A DNA stretch of 64,000 nt from Desulfosporosinus acidiphilus SJ4 (GCF_000255115.2 NC_018068.1:4373977-4437976), one strand, 5' to 3'; positions 16,016 through 24,701 are shown, counted from the stretch's first letter. Numbers and translations: made by a program. Notes: generated by a model from the sequence alone, not told the origin.

Positions 16016-16347
16016 GGAGTCCACCTCCTTTGATCTATTAATATATACGCCGGTCCGTAGACCGCTTCTATTTGTTCGATGCCAAGCTTTAAGGTTTGCA
16101 GAATCCACTGAGCTTGTTCCAATTCCTGATCGGAAATTCCTGCAAGCTGACAAGAAAGAAAACCTTCCTCTTCCCTTACTTGAGGAGCCCTGGAAAGAAA
16201 ATGTTCTAAGCCATTAGCAGCTGCAATACTCAGGGCGGAAACGCCTGCACAGACAATATCTTGCCCTGCTTCCGCATATCCGGCATGACCGGAGATTTCA
16301 AAACCGTGAATCCGTCCCAGTTCATCTACCCAGACCAGAAAACGAAT
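16009..16347 (-). CDS. prp: Ribosomal-processing cysteine protease Prp (YsxB)
   Basis: About 112 residues. [21 protein letters not shown] contains the catalytic His and Cys of Prp; the C-terminus is a helical DUF464 fold. It cleaves the N-terminal extension of L27, which is encoded next. After the rplU stop there is no ATG, GTG or TTG before the conserved region; in-frame candidates are ATT 16347 and CTG 16338, and the nearest TTG upstream lies deep within rplU. I use ATT 16347 provisionally because it gives the family-like [14 protein letters not shown]-terminus. Confidence 0.85.
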   Translation of the reverse strand: MRFLVWVDELGRIHGFEISGHAGYAEAGQDIVCAGVSALSIAAANGLEHFLSRAPQVREEEGFLSCQLAGISDQELEQAQWILQTLKLGIEQIEAVYGPAYILIDQRRWTPC

Positions 16348-16360
16348 TCCGTCTTGTCGC

Positions 16361-16672
16361 TTAGGCTTGGAGTGCTTCGACGAGAACCTTTGTGTAAGGT
16401 TGACGATGTCCTTGTTTACGACGATAGTTTTTCTTCGCCTTGTATTTGAAAACAATAACCTTCGCCCCTTTGCCGTGCTCCACAACTTTAAGCACTGCGC
16501 TAGCACCCGCAACAACGGGAGTACCTACTTTGACAACTCCCTCTTTTTCTAAGAGAAGAACTTTGTCAATGGTAACGGTGTCTCCAACATTAGCTTCCAA
16601 TTTTTCAACGAAAATTTCGTCGCCTTCTTGGACCTTAAACTGTTTACCACCGGTTTCAATCACTGCGTACAT
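16361..16672 (-). CDS. rplU: 50S ribosomal protein L21
   Basis: 103 residues with the L21 signature [18 protein letters not shown] at the N-terminus and [18 protein letters not shown] near the C-terminus. ATG 16672 follows GGGAGG. It is first in the operon rplU-prp-rpmA, downstream of a leader that probably carries the L21 autoregulatory structure. Confidence 0.97.
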   Translation of the reverse strand: MYAVIETGGKQFKVQEGDEIFVEKLEANVGDTVTIDKVLLLEKEGVVKVGTPVVAGASAVLKVVEHGKGAKVIVFKYKAKKNYRRKQGHRQPYTKVLVEALQA

Positions 16673-16770
16673 TATTACACCTCCCATACCCTAGACTCGC
16701 CATTGCAGGCCGGCTTAAAAAAACCCGTTGTTGCCTGATTTGAGCGGTTGCGGTGAGAAGTCACCACATT
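16673..16770 (-). promoter_or_regulatory. Leader of rplU, probable L21 leader RNA
   Basis: The roughly 100-base leader contains pairing segments (ACCGCAACCGC and GCCGGC/GCCGG-like blocks) and a T7 tract near 16720. Firmicutes often have an L21 leader RNA here. I infer this from position; the fold itself was not modelled. Confidence 0.35.
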
Positions 16771-16775
16771 TAGTA

Positions 16776-16805
16776 ATTTTAGCATTTGAACACTTCATTT
16801 GTCAA
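16776..16805 (-). promoter_or_regulatory. Sigma-A-type promoter of rplU operon
   Basis: On the minus strand TTGACA and TAAAAT are 18 bases apart. The start would be about 100 bases upstream of rplU. Confidence 0.65.
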
Positions 16806-16957
16806 ATAAAGTTTAAGCAAAGAATTTAATCTCGATCCACTAGCGACCCCAAAAAAATCTCAGAAAAATCCCCATTATTTGCTAATTGCACCGAAAGGAG
16901 AATTAATAGTTATGTGGAATACACTTTCTATCCATTTATTGTTAGGAGTGAGAAACT

Positions 16958-17083
16958 ATGCCATGGAAACAGCTTAATGGGTCCCCTTTCCGTCTTCCAT
17001 CACGCCAAGATCTATTTATTATAGGAGGGGCTGTGCTAATTTGCCTGCTGATTATCGCCTTTTACCTCTGGCGTTCCGCTTAA
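16958..17083 (+). CDS. 41-residue single-span membrane protein
   Basis: A short frame from ATG 16958 to TAA 17081-17083, with AGGAGTG ten bases upstream. The polar N-terminus (PWKQLNGSPFRLPSRQDLF) is followed by one membrane span (IIGGAVLICLLIIAFYLW) and a short RSA end. Its coding appearance and terminator at 17195 make it a plausible gene. No family is recognised. Confidence 0.55.
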   Translation: MPWKQLNGSPFRLPSRQDLFIIGGAVLICLLIIAFYLWRSA

Positions 17084-17194
17084 CGTTTCCGGCTTCCCAT
17101 AGAATCCATCTGCGAAGCTTTCCCCTTTTCACATCCCGAGTTCCAAAGAGAGCGCCGTGATCCCCTGCCTGCTTTTTCCACCTGTTAAGTTAAG

Positions 17195-17231
17195 AAAGGA
17201 CTCAGTTGAGTGAGCCTCAGCTGAGTCCTTT
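17195..17231. terminator. Bidirectional terminator
   Basis: AAAGGACTCAG pairs with CTGAGTCCTTT; a second short TGA/TCA pairing lies inside. It serves the small membrane gene and the efflux/marR operon that ends at 17296. Confidence 0.75.
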
Positions 17232-17295
17232 AAGTCTATCGCGTTAAAACTAAGTTCCTTCCTCATTGTTGGAACGCAGCTTTATTGGAAGCAAT

Positions 17296-17763
17296 TTATT
17301 CGGAGGGTTCATGTTCTTTGCACAATAAGTCGTGGAGGACCTCCAGCCCAACGATAATTTTCTCAATTTCTTCATCACTGGCACCTTTGATTGAATCCGA
17401 AATGTAATTATTGATAAGCTCTTTAATGACGTTATTTCGTTCGAATTCCGGTGAAAGAGATAAACGCACAATTCTGCGGTTATTTTCGGGAATCTCGCGA
17501 ATAACAACACCCTGTCCTACCAACCGGTTTACGATTCCGGAAACTGTGCTTTTGGACAACCCTATACATTCGCTCAGCTCATTTAACGTGGAATAGGGAT
17601 GCTTGCTGAGGCCGAGAATCAGACCCATTTGCGGTCCAGTGAAGCCATATTGCTGAGACTTTTCGAAAATTTGGTCCCGGTAGATTTTTTGAACCGCCTT
17701 AAACAGAAATATGATTCGTTCGGAAGCATTACTCCATAAAGGCAAATCCAGATTCTGGCTCAT
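17296..17763 (-). CDS. MarR-family transcriptional regulator
   Basis: 155 residues with a winged helix: LNELSECIGLSKSTVSGIVNRLVGQGVVIREIPENNRRIVRLSLS covers recognition helix and wing. The start ATG 17763 lies inside the end of the EmrB-type gene (35-base overlap) with AAGG six bases upstream, so it is the last cistron of the efflux operon. By analogy with EmrR/MarR it probably represses the operon and is released by the transported drug. Confidence 0.88.
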   Translation of the reverse strand: MSQNLDLPLWSNASERIIFLFKAVQKIYRDQIFEKSQQYGFTGPQMGLILGLSKHPYSTLNELSECIGLSKSTVSGIVNRLVGQGVVIREIPENNRRIVRLSLSPEFERNNVIKELINNYISDSIKGASDEEIEKIIVGLEVLHDLLCKEHEPSE

Positions 17764-19357
17764 GATCTACCTTCTCTCCTGCTTGACTGGGATCCTTCTT
17801 ATCGTGCCCAGTCGCTTTTTTAGGACTCATCAAGAGAACTAAGAAAATCGCGACAAAGATTATCGGAACAGTAAGGGCGACCGCGTGATTCATCGCATCC
17901 AGATAAGCCTGACCATAAATCACCTTTCCTAAGGTTGCATAGGCATTTTGCATAGCATCCAATTGAGGCAATCCGTAACTCATATAGACACCTTTAATCA
18001 TGGCGATGACAGAGGAGGCCGTCCGATTAAAAGGAGTTATCTGTTCAGACAGGCGGGCATAGTTAACATTGGACGAACCGGAAATTACTGTTGTCATAAA
18101 GGTGATGGCTATAGCTTGCGTAATACTTCGGATCGTCGTGGAAAGGGCTGTGGCTCTACCATAGAGAGGCCTGGGTACAGCGTTCATAGCAGCCGTATTA
18201 ACAGGCATCATGGCAAGACCAAGGCCAAATCCCCGGACCATGGCAATGAATGTAATATAGGACACAGCTGTATTCATATTAAACAATGACATTTGATAGG
18301 AGGCAAAGGCAACGATCAGAAGTCCGGGAAGGGTTACCACTTTTGCCCCAAATTTGTCGAATATAGCGCCGCTGACGGGCATCATCAAGCCTGAGGCAAT
18401 GGCTGAGGGAAATAGGATCAACCCTGTTTGCATGGCCGTATAGCCTCTTAAGTTTTGCAGGAACAACGGGAGCACATAAACTCCGCCCATCAGAGCCAGC
18501 ATAGTAATGGCCGTGATAAATTGACTAAGCGTAAAATCATAGATTTTAAGGACTCGCAATTCCAGCATGGGATTAGGATGAGTTAATTCGTTAACTACAA
18601 ATATCAAAAGGCCAAAAATACCCAGAGCAATCAGGAGCGGAAATTTAATATTTCCCCAGTCTATGTTATCTGCCTCACCCAGAACATACAGCAGACTTAC
18701 AATACCCACCACCACGGACACCAAGCCAATATAGTCAAAATTTCCTTTATAAGGTATCAAAGGCGTATCTTTAAGTAAAATACTCGCAAAGATAACTCCA
18801 AAGATTCCAATGGGAACGTTGACATAGAAGATAAAGCGCCAATCCATGTATTGAATGATATATCCACCTAAGGTTGGACCAATGGCCGGTGCAGCCATAG
18901 AGGCAATCCCCCAGAAGCCTAAAGCCTTTCCACGCTCTTGAACTGGGAAAATCATCATAATATAGGACATTCCGACAGGCATAATAGCTCCGCCGCCTAT
19001 GGCCTGAATGACCCGGAAAACAACCATCACATTATTGCTCCAGGAAAAACCACATAGGAAGGAACCTATCGTAAATATACCCAAAGCGGCAATGAAGAGT
19101 CTTTTAATGCCAAAGGTATCGCTTAAAAAACCTGTAATAGGAACAACGGCGCCCATAGCCAGAGTATAACCCGTAAGCACCCACTTAATAGAATCTAAAT
19201 CCGTGTTAAAAACATTCATCATTTTGGGAATCGCAATATTGACAATACTGCTGTCCAACATAACCATGAAGGTGCCGATGACAACGACAAACAGAGCTAA
19301 CCACTTATACGATGCGTCACCTGCTCCTTCTGGTTCCTGATGGTGATGTTCAGTCAT
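17729..19357 (-). CDS. EmrB/QacA-type multidrug MFS transporter (DHA2)
   Basis: 542 residues and 14 predicted membrane spans, the DHA2 number. Motifs: LDSSIVNIAIPKM in span 1 (motif D1), GFLSDTFGIKRLF in loop 2-3 (motif A) and AAPAIGPTLGGYI in span 5 (motif C of drug-proton antiporters). ATG 19357 follows GAGGTGA. Together with the two adaptor genes just upstream it should form a proton-driven drug efflux unit. The short cytoplasmic tail overlaps marR. Confidence 0.93.
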   Translation of the reverse strand: MTEHHHQEPEGAGDASYKWLALFVVVIGTFMVMLDSSIVNIAIPKMMNVFNTDLDSIKWVLTGYTLAMGAVVPITGFLSDTFGIKRLFIAALGIFTIGSFLCGFSWSNNVMVVFRVIQAIGGGAIMPVGMSYIMMIFPVQERGKALGFWGIASMAAPAIGPTLGGYIIQYMDWRFIFYVNVPIGIFGVIFASILLKDTPLIPYKGNFDYIGLVSVVVGIVSLLYVLGEADNIDWGNIKFPLLIALGIFGLLIFVVNELTHPNPMLELRVLKIYDFTLSQFITAITMLALMGGVYVLPLFLQNLRGYTAMQTGLILFPSAIASGLMMPVSGAIFDKFGAKVVTLPGLLIVAFASYQMSLFNMNTAVSYITFIAMVRGFGLGLAMMPVNTAAMNAVPRPLYGRATALSTTIRSITQAIAITFMTTVISGSSNVNYARLSEQITPFNRTASSVIAMIKGVYMSYGLPQLDAMQNAYATLGKVIYGQAYLDAMNHAVALTVPIIFVAIFLVLLMSPKKATGHDKKDPSQAGEKVDHEPESGFAFME

Positions 19358-19372
19358 ACTTATCTCACCTCA

Positions 19373-20026
19373 TCACTTTATGTGAATATGAACCACAGCA
19401 TTTGTCCCTGGCAGAATTGAAGCATCGTTTTTATCGAGATATATTTTTACCGGAATTTTTTGCACAACCTTGGTGAAGGTTCCGCTGGTTGAGGTCGGTA
19501 GCAACGAAAACGTTGAGTTTGCGGCTTCACCAACATATTTAACGGTACCCGTAAATTGCTTGTTCCCAAATTGGTCAATGGTCAAATCTACTTTTTGGCC
19601 TGCTTTAACATAGCCAAGTTTGGTTTCTTCAACGTTCGCCGAAACATAAAGTTTCGTGGGATCAATGAGGTAGGCAATCGTTTGGCCGGGAGAAACAATC
19701 TCTCCCACAGTTGCTTGTTTCTTAATGACAATTCCGTTGATGGGAGCTCTGAGCACGGTTTCATCGATGTTAGTATCCGAAGGATTATCGATTCCCTGGC
19801 GGCCAACAATTTGCCCCTTAACCACCGTATCTCCCTCTTCCACATTTAACTCCACCAGTTTGCCGGACATCTGAGGACTTACAGCAACAAGATCGCCCGT
19901 CACAGTAGCATCATCTGTAGAAACGTAGTATTCACTTTGATACCAGTAGTAACCTCCGATCCCGGCAAACACCACGACCATAACTGCAAGAATTAGTAAA
20001 ATCATTTTTTTGCGTTTTTCATTCAT
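19373..20026 (-). CDS. Short EmrA/HlyD-family adaptor
   Basis: 217 residues. One N-terminal span (ILLILAVMVVVFAGIGGYYW) is followed by VSTDDATVTGDLVAVSPQMSG (first lipoyl half), a very short connector, LRAPINGIVIKKQATVGEIVSPG (second half) and the beta-barrel. The coiled-coil hairpin of E. coli EmrA (about 390 residues) is missing, so alone it could not form the long periplasmic tunnel. It sits between a hairpin-bearing lipoprotein adaptor gene and the EmrB-type gene. Confidence 0.88.
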   Translation of the reverse strand: MNEKRKKMILLILAVMVVVFAGIGGYYWYQSEYYVSTDDATVTGDLVAVSPQMSGKLVELNVEEGDTVVKGQIVGRQGIDNPSDTNIDETVLRAPINGIVIKKQATVGEIVSPGQTIAYLIDPTKLYVSANVEETKLGYVKAGQKVDLTIDQFGNKQFTGTVKYVGEAANSTFSLLPTSTSGTFTKVVQKIPVKIYLDKNDASILPGTNAVVHIHIK

Positions 20027-20040
20027 ATTCTCGCCTCTCC

Positions 20041-21009
20041 TTACTTTTTAAGGCCTATTTCTGCCAGCATGCCTGGTTTTAAGGCAGGATCAGGATCAGT
20101 AATCTGGACTTTCACTAAGACACTCGTATTTTGAGAGTCAACGACTGAATTGACCATCGATACAGTACCTGAGAAATCCTTATTGGGGATTTCGGAAACT
20201 TTAACTGCAACGACCTGACCAACCTTTACACTCCCAGCGAGATCAGCCGGCAGAGAGGCATTGACAAATAAAGAGCTGTTGTTGGTGATGGTAAGTAAGG
20301 TTTCTCCAGGGGATGCCAATTCACCAACATTGATACTTTTTGCACTAATGGTTCCTGAAATAGGGGCAACAATAGTGCCGTTAGCAAGCATCGCTTTAGC
20401 ATAATCTAAGGCCGCCTGAGCCTGTTGAACTTGGGCCTTCAGGGCATCTATCTGATCTTGAGTTGACCCTTTTTTTAATAAATCCAATTGTTGTTGATCC
20501 GAATTATACACTGACTGAGCCGTAGAAAGTACTGTCTGAGCAGCATCCAACTGTGCTTGGGGAAGAGCCCCTCCTTGAAAGAGCTGTTGATCCCGGTCAA
20601 AATTCGTCTTGGCATTATTATAAGCTGTTTGCGCAGCATCCAGGGCAGCCTGGGCTTGGGCAATCTGTTCCGGTCGAGCCCCGGCTTGAGCATTGGCCAA
20701 ATTTGCCTGAGTCATAGAAACTTGAGCTTGAGCTTGATTCACTTGGGCTTGAATATCGTTCGTATCTAAGGTAAGTAAAGTATCTCCTTGTTTAACAACA
20801 GAACCCACATCTACTGAGATACCTGCAACTTTAGCCCCAATCTTAGACGTGATGTTCGCCTTGTCGTTGGCATTTATAATTCCTGCCATCACATAAACCG
20901 GCTTGTTTGTTTGAACACCGGCACTTGCTTTTTCAGCCGGTTGACTCGTCGTACCGCAGCCCGTCAGGACAACAGCCAAAGCCAGCATGATTAAAACAAC
21001 TCTTTTCAT
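20041..21009 (-). CDS. Lipoprotein HlyD-type adaptor with helical hairpin
   Basis: About 322 residues. The signal peptide ends in a lipobox (VVLTGC), so the protein is lipid-anchored outside the membrane. Domains are a first lipoyl half (GSVVKQGDTLLTLDTND), a long Ala/Gln-rich hairpin (about residues 85-205), the second half (GTIVAPISGTISAKSINVGELASPG) and a beta-barrel. ATG 21009 follows AAGGGGG; the longer frame upstream is not a signal peptide. It is first in the operon and complements the short adaptor downstream. Confidence 0.9.
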   Translation of the reverse strand: MKRVVLIMLALAVVLTGCGTTSQPAEKASAGVQTNKPVYVMAGIINANDKANITSKIGAKVAGISVDVGSVVKQGDTLLTLDTNDIQAQVNQAQAQVSMTQANLANAQAGARPEQIAQAQAALDAAQTAYNNAKTNFDRDQQLFQGGALPQAQLDAAQTVLSTAQSVYNSDQQQLDLLKKGSTQDQIDALKAQVQQAQAALDYAKAMLANGTIVAPISGTISAKSINVGELASPGETLLTITNNSSLFVNASLPADLAGSVKVGQVVAVKVSEIPNKDFSGTVSMVNSVVDSQNTSVLVKVQITDPDPALKPGMLAEIGLKK

Positions 21010-21044
21010 TCCAATCCCCCTTATGTTAGCACTCCAACCGTTCG

Positions 21045-21052
21045 TATGCATA
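21045..21052. promoter_or_regulatory. Possible MarR operator core
   Basis: TATGCATA lies between CCAAC and GTTTGG in the leader of the efflux operon, 36 bases before the first gene. The flanking arms are not evenly spaced, so this is a weak candidate for the binding site of the operon's own MarR. Confidence 0.25.
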
Positions 21053-21071
21053 TTGTTTGGTAGCATGACTA

Positions 21072-21100
21072 ATTCTCTTCCAATCTGCCGTTCTTGTCAA
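21072..21100 (-). promoter_or_regulatory. Promoter of the efflux operon
   Basis: On the minus strand TTGACA and GAGAAT are 17 bases apart, about 65 bases before the lipoprotein start codon. Confidence 0.55.
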
Positions 21101-21258
21101 GACCTAAAATACGACGTTTCGGCCCGAATTCCTACAAGTTACAGAGGCAGTACTGATTTTAGCATTCTTCCTATCACAGATAAAAAAGGCTCCCAGGCAC
21201 TTCCTGAAGGACATGTCCATATAATATTAGGATTAAATCTTGAAGGAGGGCTCGGAGT

Positions 21259-21474
21259 TTGAATAAGAAGAATCCGGTTGTCTATCATGGTCAAAAATTG
21301 AGAGATGCCCGCCTTAAAGCGGCTATTGGAACTCAAAAGGAACTATCAGAAAAAACAGGAATTCCGGCCAATATTATCAGCGATTTAGAACGGGGCAAAC
21401 GACGCATGAGCCCCTCTTGGGCTCAGAAAATAGCCGAAGTTTTAGGCGGAGACTGGACGGATTATGCAAATTAG
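21259..21474 (+). CDS. Small Xre-family HTH protein
   Basis: 71 residues, almost only the helix-turn-helix: TQKELSEKTGIPANIISDLERGKRRMSPSWAQKIAEVL. The start is TTG 21259, eight bases after GAAGGAGGG; no ATG is available. It is divergent from the efflux operon but does not overlap its promoter. Its target is unknown. Confidence 0.8.
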   Translation: MNKKNPVVYHGQKLRDARLKAAIGTQKELSEKTGIPANIISDLERGKRRMSPSWAQKIAEVLGGDWTDYAN

Positions 21475-21672
21475 CAGGAGGGTAATTTCATTCCCGGTCA
21501 TTTCCCAATTGTGACAGGAATTCATTGCCTCCATATACTGAAATTAGGACAACCACTCCTCCCTCTTTCCTAAGCAGTCGCAGCACCGGCTGTTTTCGCA
21601 TCGAGAATCGGAGTGAGGTCCATTTGAAGTCCAATTAATAAAGTCTATTTAAATAAGAAAGGAAGTGATACG

Positions 21673-21894
21673 ATGCCTGTTGTCGCGAGCGCCAAAGACA
21701 CCGTGATGGTGGTAACCTACCAGATCGGTCTGACTGCGCAAGGTTCACCGAAACTCAGTCAGCACAGCTTCCCAAATGTCAAATCTACCAGCTCAGACCA
21801 AGACGTCTACGATGTCGCGGCAGCCCTTTATGGGCTTCAAGACTACCCCCTAATCAGTGTACGGAGAGACAATCGAGTCGATCTGACTCAGTAG
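21673..21894 (+). CDS. DUF1659 protein
   Basis: 73 residues. The core (VTYQIGLTAQGSPKLSQHSFPNVKSTS, then DVYDVAAALYGLQDYPL) fits DUF1659, small soluble proteins of endospore formers without known function. AGGAAGTGA precedes ATG 21673. It is followed 77 bases later by a DUF2922 gene, the usual pair. The 200 bases before it show no feature beyond this ribosome site. Confidence 0.85.
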   Translation: MPVVASAKDTVMVVTYQIGLTAQGSPKLSQHSFPNVKSTSSDQDVYDVAAALYGLQDYPLISVRRDNRVDLTQ

Positions 21895-21971
21895 CAGCCG
21901 TTATTAAACCAGTCGAAACATGGAAATCAAAAATCCTCACTAGGAGGATTCAATAAGAAAGGAGGAGTACC

Positions 21972-22199
21972 GTGGCCAGCACCACAAAAAAAGTCCTGCG
22001 CATGACCTTTAACAATGCCGCAGGTAACGCCGTCACAATAACCCTGCCCCAGCCAAAAGCAGCCTTAACCGCTGCAGATATCGAAGCCGTCATGGATCAA
22101 ATTATTGCCAAGAATATATTCCTCACCCCCGGAGGAGAGCTCATCTCCAAGCGAGATGTGAGAATTATTGACACCACTACAAATGACCTTTATGACTAA
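21972..22199 (+). CDS. DUF2922 protein
   Basis: 75 residues. KVLRMTFNNAAGNAVTITLPQPKAALTAADIEAVMDQII is typical for DUF2922. The start is GTG 21972, right after GGAGGAG. DUF1659 and DUF2922 genes occur as a pair in many clostridia and bacilli; their role is not known. Confidence 0.85.
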   Translation: MASTTKKVLRMTFNNAAGNAVTITLPQPKAALTAADIEAVMDQIIAKNIFLTPGGELISKRDVRIIDTTTNDLYD

Positions 22200-22254
22200 A
22201 ACAGAAAGGTATGAATGAACCGGCTATAGGGAGCAAGCTCAAGGGTAATTTAAG

Positions 22255-22290
22255 CGTGAAGGCACCGATCTGTTCGATGCCTTCACTTTT
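22255..22290. terminator. Bidirectional terminator
   Basis: GTGAAGGCA pairs with TGCCTTCAC around a 13-base loop whose ends also pair (ATCG/CGAT), followed by TTTT. It overlaps the last codons of the convergent DUF134 gene. Confidence 0.65.
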
Positions 22291-22726
22291 CGCAGGAAGT
22301 CTGACAACATTGCTTCTTATTGCATTCTACTCTATCCGAACCACAATGTTGACAGACCAGACCCCTTTCTTCATAAGTTGCCATCATTTCCGTACCGCAG
22401 GCCGAACACTTGAGATAACAGACGTTTTTCGTATAATGCCCGCCCCCAATAGTTATGGCCTTATTTTCCAAAAGCGCTCTGACAACCTTCTTCCGCGCCT
22501 CATCAATAATATTTTGAAAGGTCTGCCTGGAGATCTGCATCCGTACAGCGCATTCTTCTTGAGATAACTCTTCCATATCTTTTAAACGCATCGCTTCTAA
22601 TTCTTCTATCTTAAGCTGAACCTCTTGAACCCCATCCAGGCAGGGACACTTTCCCTTGGAACAGGGGGCAAACATTTTGTTCTCAGGTATATACTCTACT
22701 CTTCTCCATTTAACCGGTCTGGGCAT
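22283..22726 (-). CDS. DUF134 HTH protein with zinc ribbon
   Basis: 147 residues. The N-terminal DUF134 domain starts PRPVKWRRVEYIPE and has a sigma-region-4-like helix-turn-helix (LSQEECAVRMQISRQTFQNIIDEARKKV). The C-terminal part has CSACG ... CQHCG, a zinc ribbon, and ends in a Cys-rich tail (ECNKKQCCQTSC). ATG 22726 follows GAAAGGAG. The divergent neighbour is a CoA-disulfide reductase-rhodanese, and a perfect inverted repeat lies between. A regulator of sulfur or redox genes that also controls itself is a reasonable inference. Confidence 0.85.
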   Translation of the reverse strand: MPRPVKWRRVEYIPENKMFAPCSKGKCPCLDGVQEVQLKIEELEAMRLKDMEELSQEECAVRMQISRQTFQNIIDEARKKVVRALLENKAITIGGGHYTKNVCYLKCSACGTEMMATYEERGLVCQHCGSDRVECNKKQCCQTSCEK

Positions 22727-22772
22727 AGGCCTCTCCTTTCGGTCTAATCTTCTCTCATTTATCTCACCTGAG

Positions 22773-22812
22773 AATATCACGATTATTGTCAAATGCCAAT
22801 AATCGTGATATT
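22773..22812. promoter_or_regulatory. Perfect 16-bp inverted repeat, probable operator
   Basis: AATATCACGATTATTG at 22773-22788 and CAATAATCGTGATATT at 22797-22812 are perfect complements with an eight-base spacer. It sits between divergent DUF134 and the reductase gene, 47 and 67 bases from their starts, a place for an operator controlling both. Confidence 0.75.
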
Positions 22813-22878
22813 ATTTTCTTAAATTCTATTACCCCGTAGGGGTGGGGTATCAAGTTATATGCTGAAGGAGACGTTGTA

Positions 22879-24531
22879 ATGGGCAAGAAGGTAGTGATAG
22901 TCGGCGGAGTAGCTGGAGGAGCCAGCGCCGCGGCACGCTTGCGTCGTTTAGACGAAAACATGGAAATCATCATCTTTGAACGTGGAGAACATATTTCTTA
23001 CGCCAACTGCGGGTTACCCTATTATGTCAGCGGAGTTATCGCCCAAAGAGATGCCCTTCTGGTGCAAACACCGGAAGGAATGAAAAAACGTTTTAACATT
23101 GATGTCCGAACCTTTAGCGAAGTCACCCGTATTCTTCCCGCCGAAAAAACAGTGGAAGTCCAAGAAGCTCACGGCAAGACCTACCGGGAAACCTATGATT
23201 ATTTGATCCTTTCTCCCGGAGCAGCACCGCTTCGCCCGCCGATTCCCGGAATTGACGACATCGAAGCACTGGTAGTACGCAACGTTACAGATATTGACCG
23301 CATTAAACAATATATCGATGAAAAACAGCCTCGAACTGCTGCTGTCGTCGGCGGCGGTTTTATCGGCCTGGAAATGGCTGAAAATCTCCAGCACAAAGGC
23401 GTCTCCACCACCTTGATTGAAATGAGCAATCAAGTGATGGCCCCGCTGGATTATGAAATGGCCGCCATTCTTCATGAACACATCTTTAACAAAAACGTGA
23501 ACCTTATCTTAGAAGACGGCGTAAAGTCCTTCGCTCAAGAAGGAGATAAGACTTTTATTACCCTTCAAAGCGGCAATAAGGTTGAGACGGAATTAACCAT
23601 CCTGGCCATTGGCGTCAAACCGGAAATTAAACTGGCCAAGGAAGCCGGGTTAGCCATCGGAGAGCTGGGCGGAATTAAAGTCAATGAACACCTGCAAACT
23701 TCTGACCCTAACATCTACGCCGTGGGCGACGCCATCGAAGTGAAACATTTTGTCACCGGCCAACCCGCCCTGATCCCTCTCGCCGGTCCCGCCAATAAAC
23801 AAGGCCGCATCGTTGCCGATGTGATTGCCGGCCGGGACAGCAAATATGAAGGAACCCAAGGAACTTCCATCGCTAAAGTCTTTGATTTAGCGGCAGCTTC
23901 TACCGGAGCCAATGAAAAAATGCTTAAAAAATACGGAATTCCCTACGAAGTCATCTTCACTCACTCCGGCTCCAATGCCGCTTATTATCCCGGAGCCACC
24001 CGCTTATCCACAAAACTGCTCTTTGACAAGAGCAACGGCCGAGTCCTGGGCGCTCAAATTGTTGGCGGCAACGGCGTGGATAAACGCATCGACGATATCG
24101 CCGGCGTCATCCGCCGCCAAGGCACCGTCTATGACCTGCAGGAACTCGAATTGGCCTATGCCCCGCCTTTCTCCTCCGCTAAAGACCCGGTCAATATGGC
24201 CGGCTATGTGGCTGAAAACGTCATCAACGGCGACCTCAAGACTATTCAATGGTATGAAGTCAAAGATTTAGACCCCAAAGAGGTCTGTATCGTCGATGTC
24301 CGAACTATCGAAGAACGCAGAGGAAAATTCATCCCCGGATCAATCCATATCCCCATCGACGAACTCCGTGACCGCCTCTCCGAACTTCCTAAAGATAAAG
24401 ATATCGTGGTCTACTGCGAAATCGGCTTGCGCGGCTACGTTGCCTCTCGGATGTTAACCCAGCACGGCTTCACCCGGGTGAAAGATTTAACCGGCGGTTG
24501 GGTGACGTATTTCCCACCGGTGTTTGGGTAA
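22879..24531 (+). CDS. CoA-disulfide reductase/persulfide reductase with rhodanese domain
   Basis: 550 residues. The FAD-binding start is VVIVGGVAGGASAAARLRR; the redox Cys is in SYANCGLPYYV (about residue 43); the NAD-binding motif is VVGGGFIGLEMAEN; the second FAD motif is YAVGDAIEV. The C-terminal 90 residues form a rhodanese domain with active Cys in VVYCEIGLRGY. This fusion reduces CoA disulfides, persulfides or polysulfides with NAD(P)H. ATG 22879 follows AAGGAGA. It is divergent from the DUF134 gene with a shared palindromic operator. Confidence 0.93.
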   Translation: MGKKVVIVGGVAGGASAAARLRRLDENMEIIIFERGEHISYANCGLPYYVSGVIAQRDALLVQTPEGMKKRFNIDVRTFSEVTRILPAEKTVEVQEAHGKTYRETYDYLILSPGAAPLRPPIPGIDDIEALVVRNVTDIDRIKQYIDEKQPRTAAVVGGGFIGLEMAENLQHKGVSTTLIEMSNQVMAPLDYEMAAILHEHIFNKNVNLILEDGVKSFAQEGDKTFITLQSGNKVETELTILAIGVKPEIKLAKEAGLAIGELGGIKVNEHLQTSDPNIYAVGDAIEVKHFVTGQPALIPLAGPANKQGRIVADVIAGRDSKYEGTQGTSIAKVFDLAAASTGANEKMLKKYGIPYEVIFTHSGSNAAYYPGATRLSTKLLFDKSNGRVLGAQIVGGNGVDKRIDDIAGVIRRQGTVYDLQELELAYAPPFSSAKDPVNMAGYVAENVINGDLKTIQWYEVKDLDPKEVCIVDVRTIEERRGKFIPGSIHIPIDELRDRLSELPKDKDIVVYCEIGLRGYVASRMLTQHGFTRVKDLTGGWVTYFPPVFG

Positions 24532-24586
24532 GCATTGGATTATTCTTTGAAGTATCTGATAGGATATAAATACAGATAGAGAATTA

Positions 24587-24643
24587 GAAAAGAATCCCTG
24601 GAGCAGCCAATAATAATTGGACTCTTCTGGGATTCCTTTTTTC
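24587..24643 (+). terminator. Terminator of the reductase gene
   Basis: GGAATCCC-type arms (AGAATCCC/GGGATTCC) enclose an inner CCAAT/ATTGG hairpin, followed by TTTTTT. Confidence 0.7.
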
Positions 24644-24701
24644 TGTAATACAAGTATTGCTAGAAACATTATGTACTTACTAACGAGGCAATCTTCGTCC
24701 T

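Noticed and set aside
23014-23481. Minus-strand frames opposite the reductase gene
   Set aside because: FAD, NAD and rhodanese motifs fix the coding strand; the others are shadows from high-GC codons.
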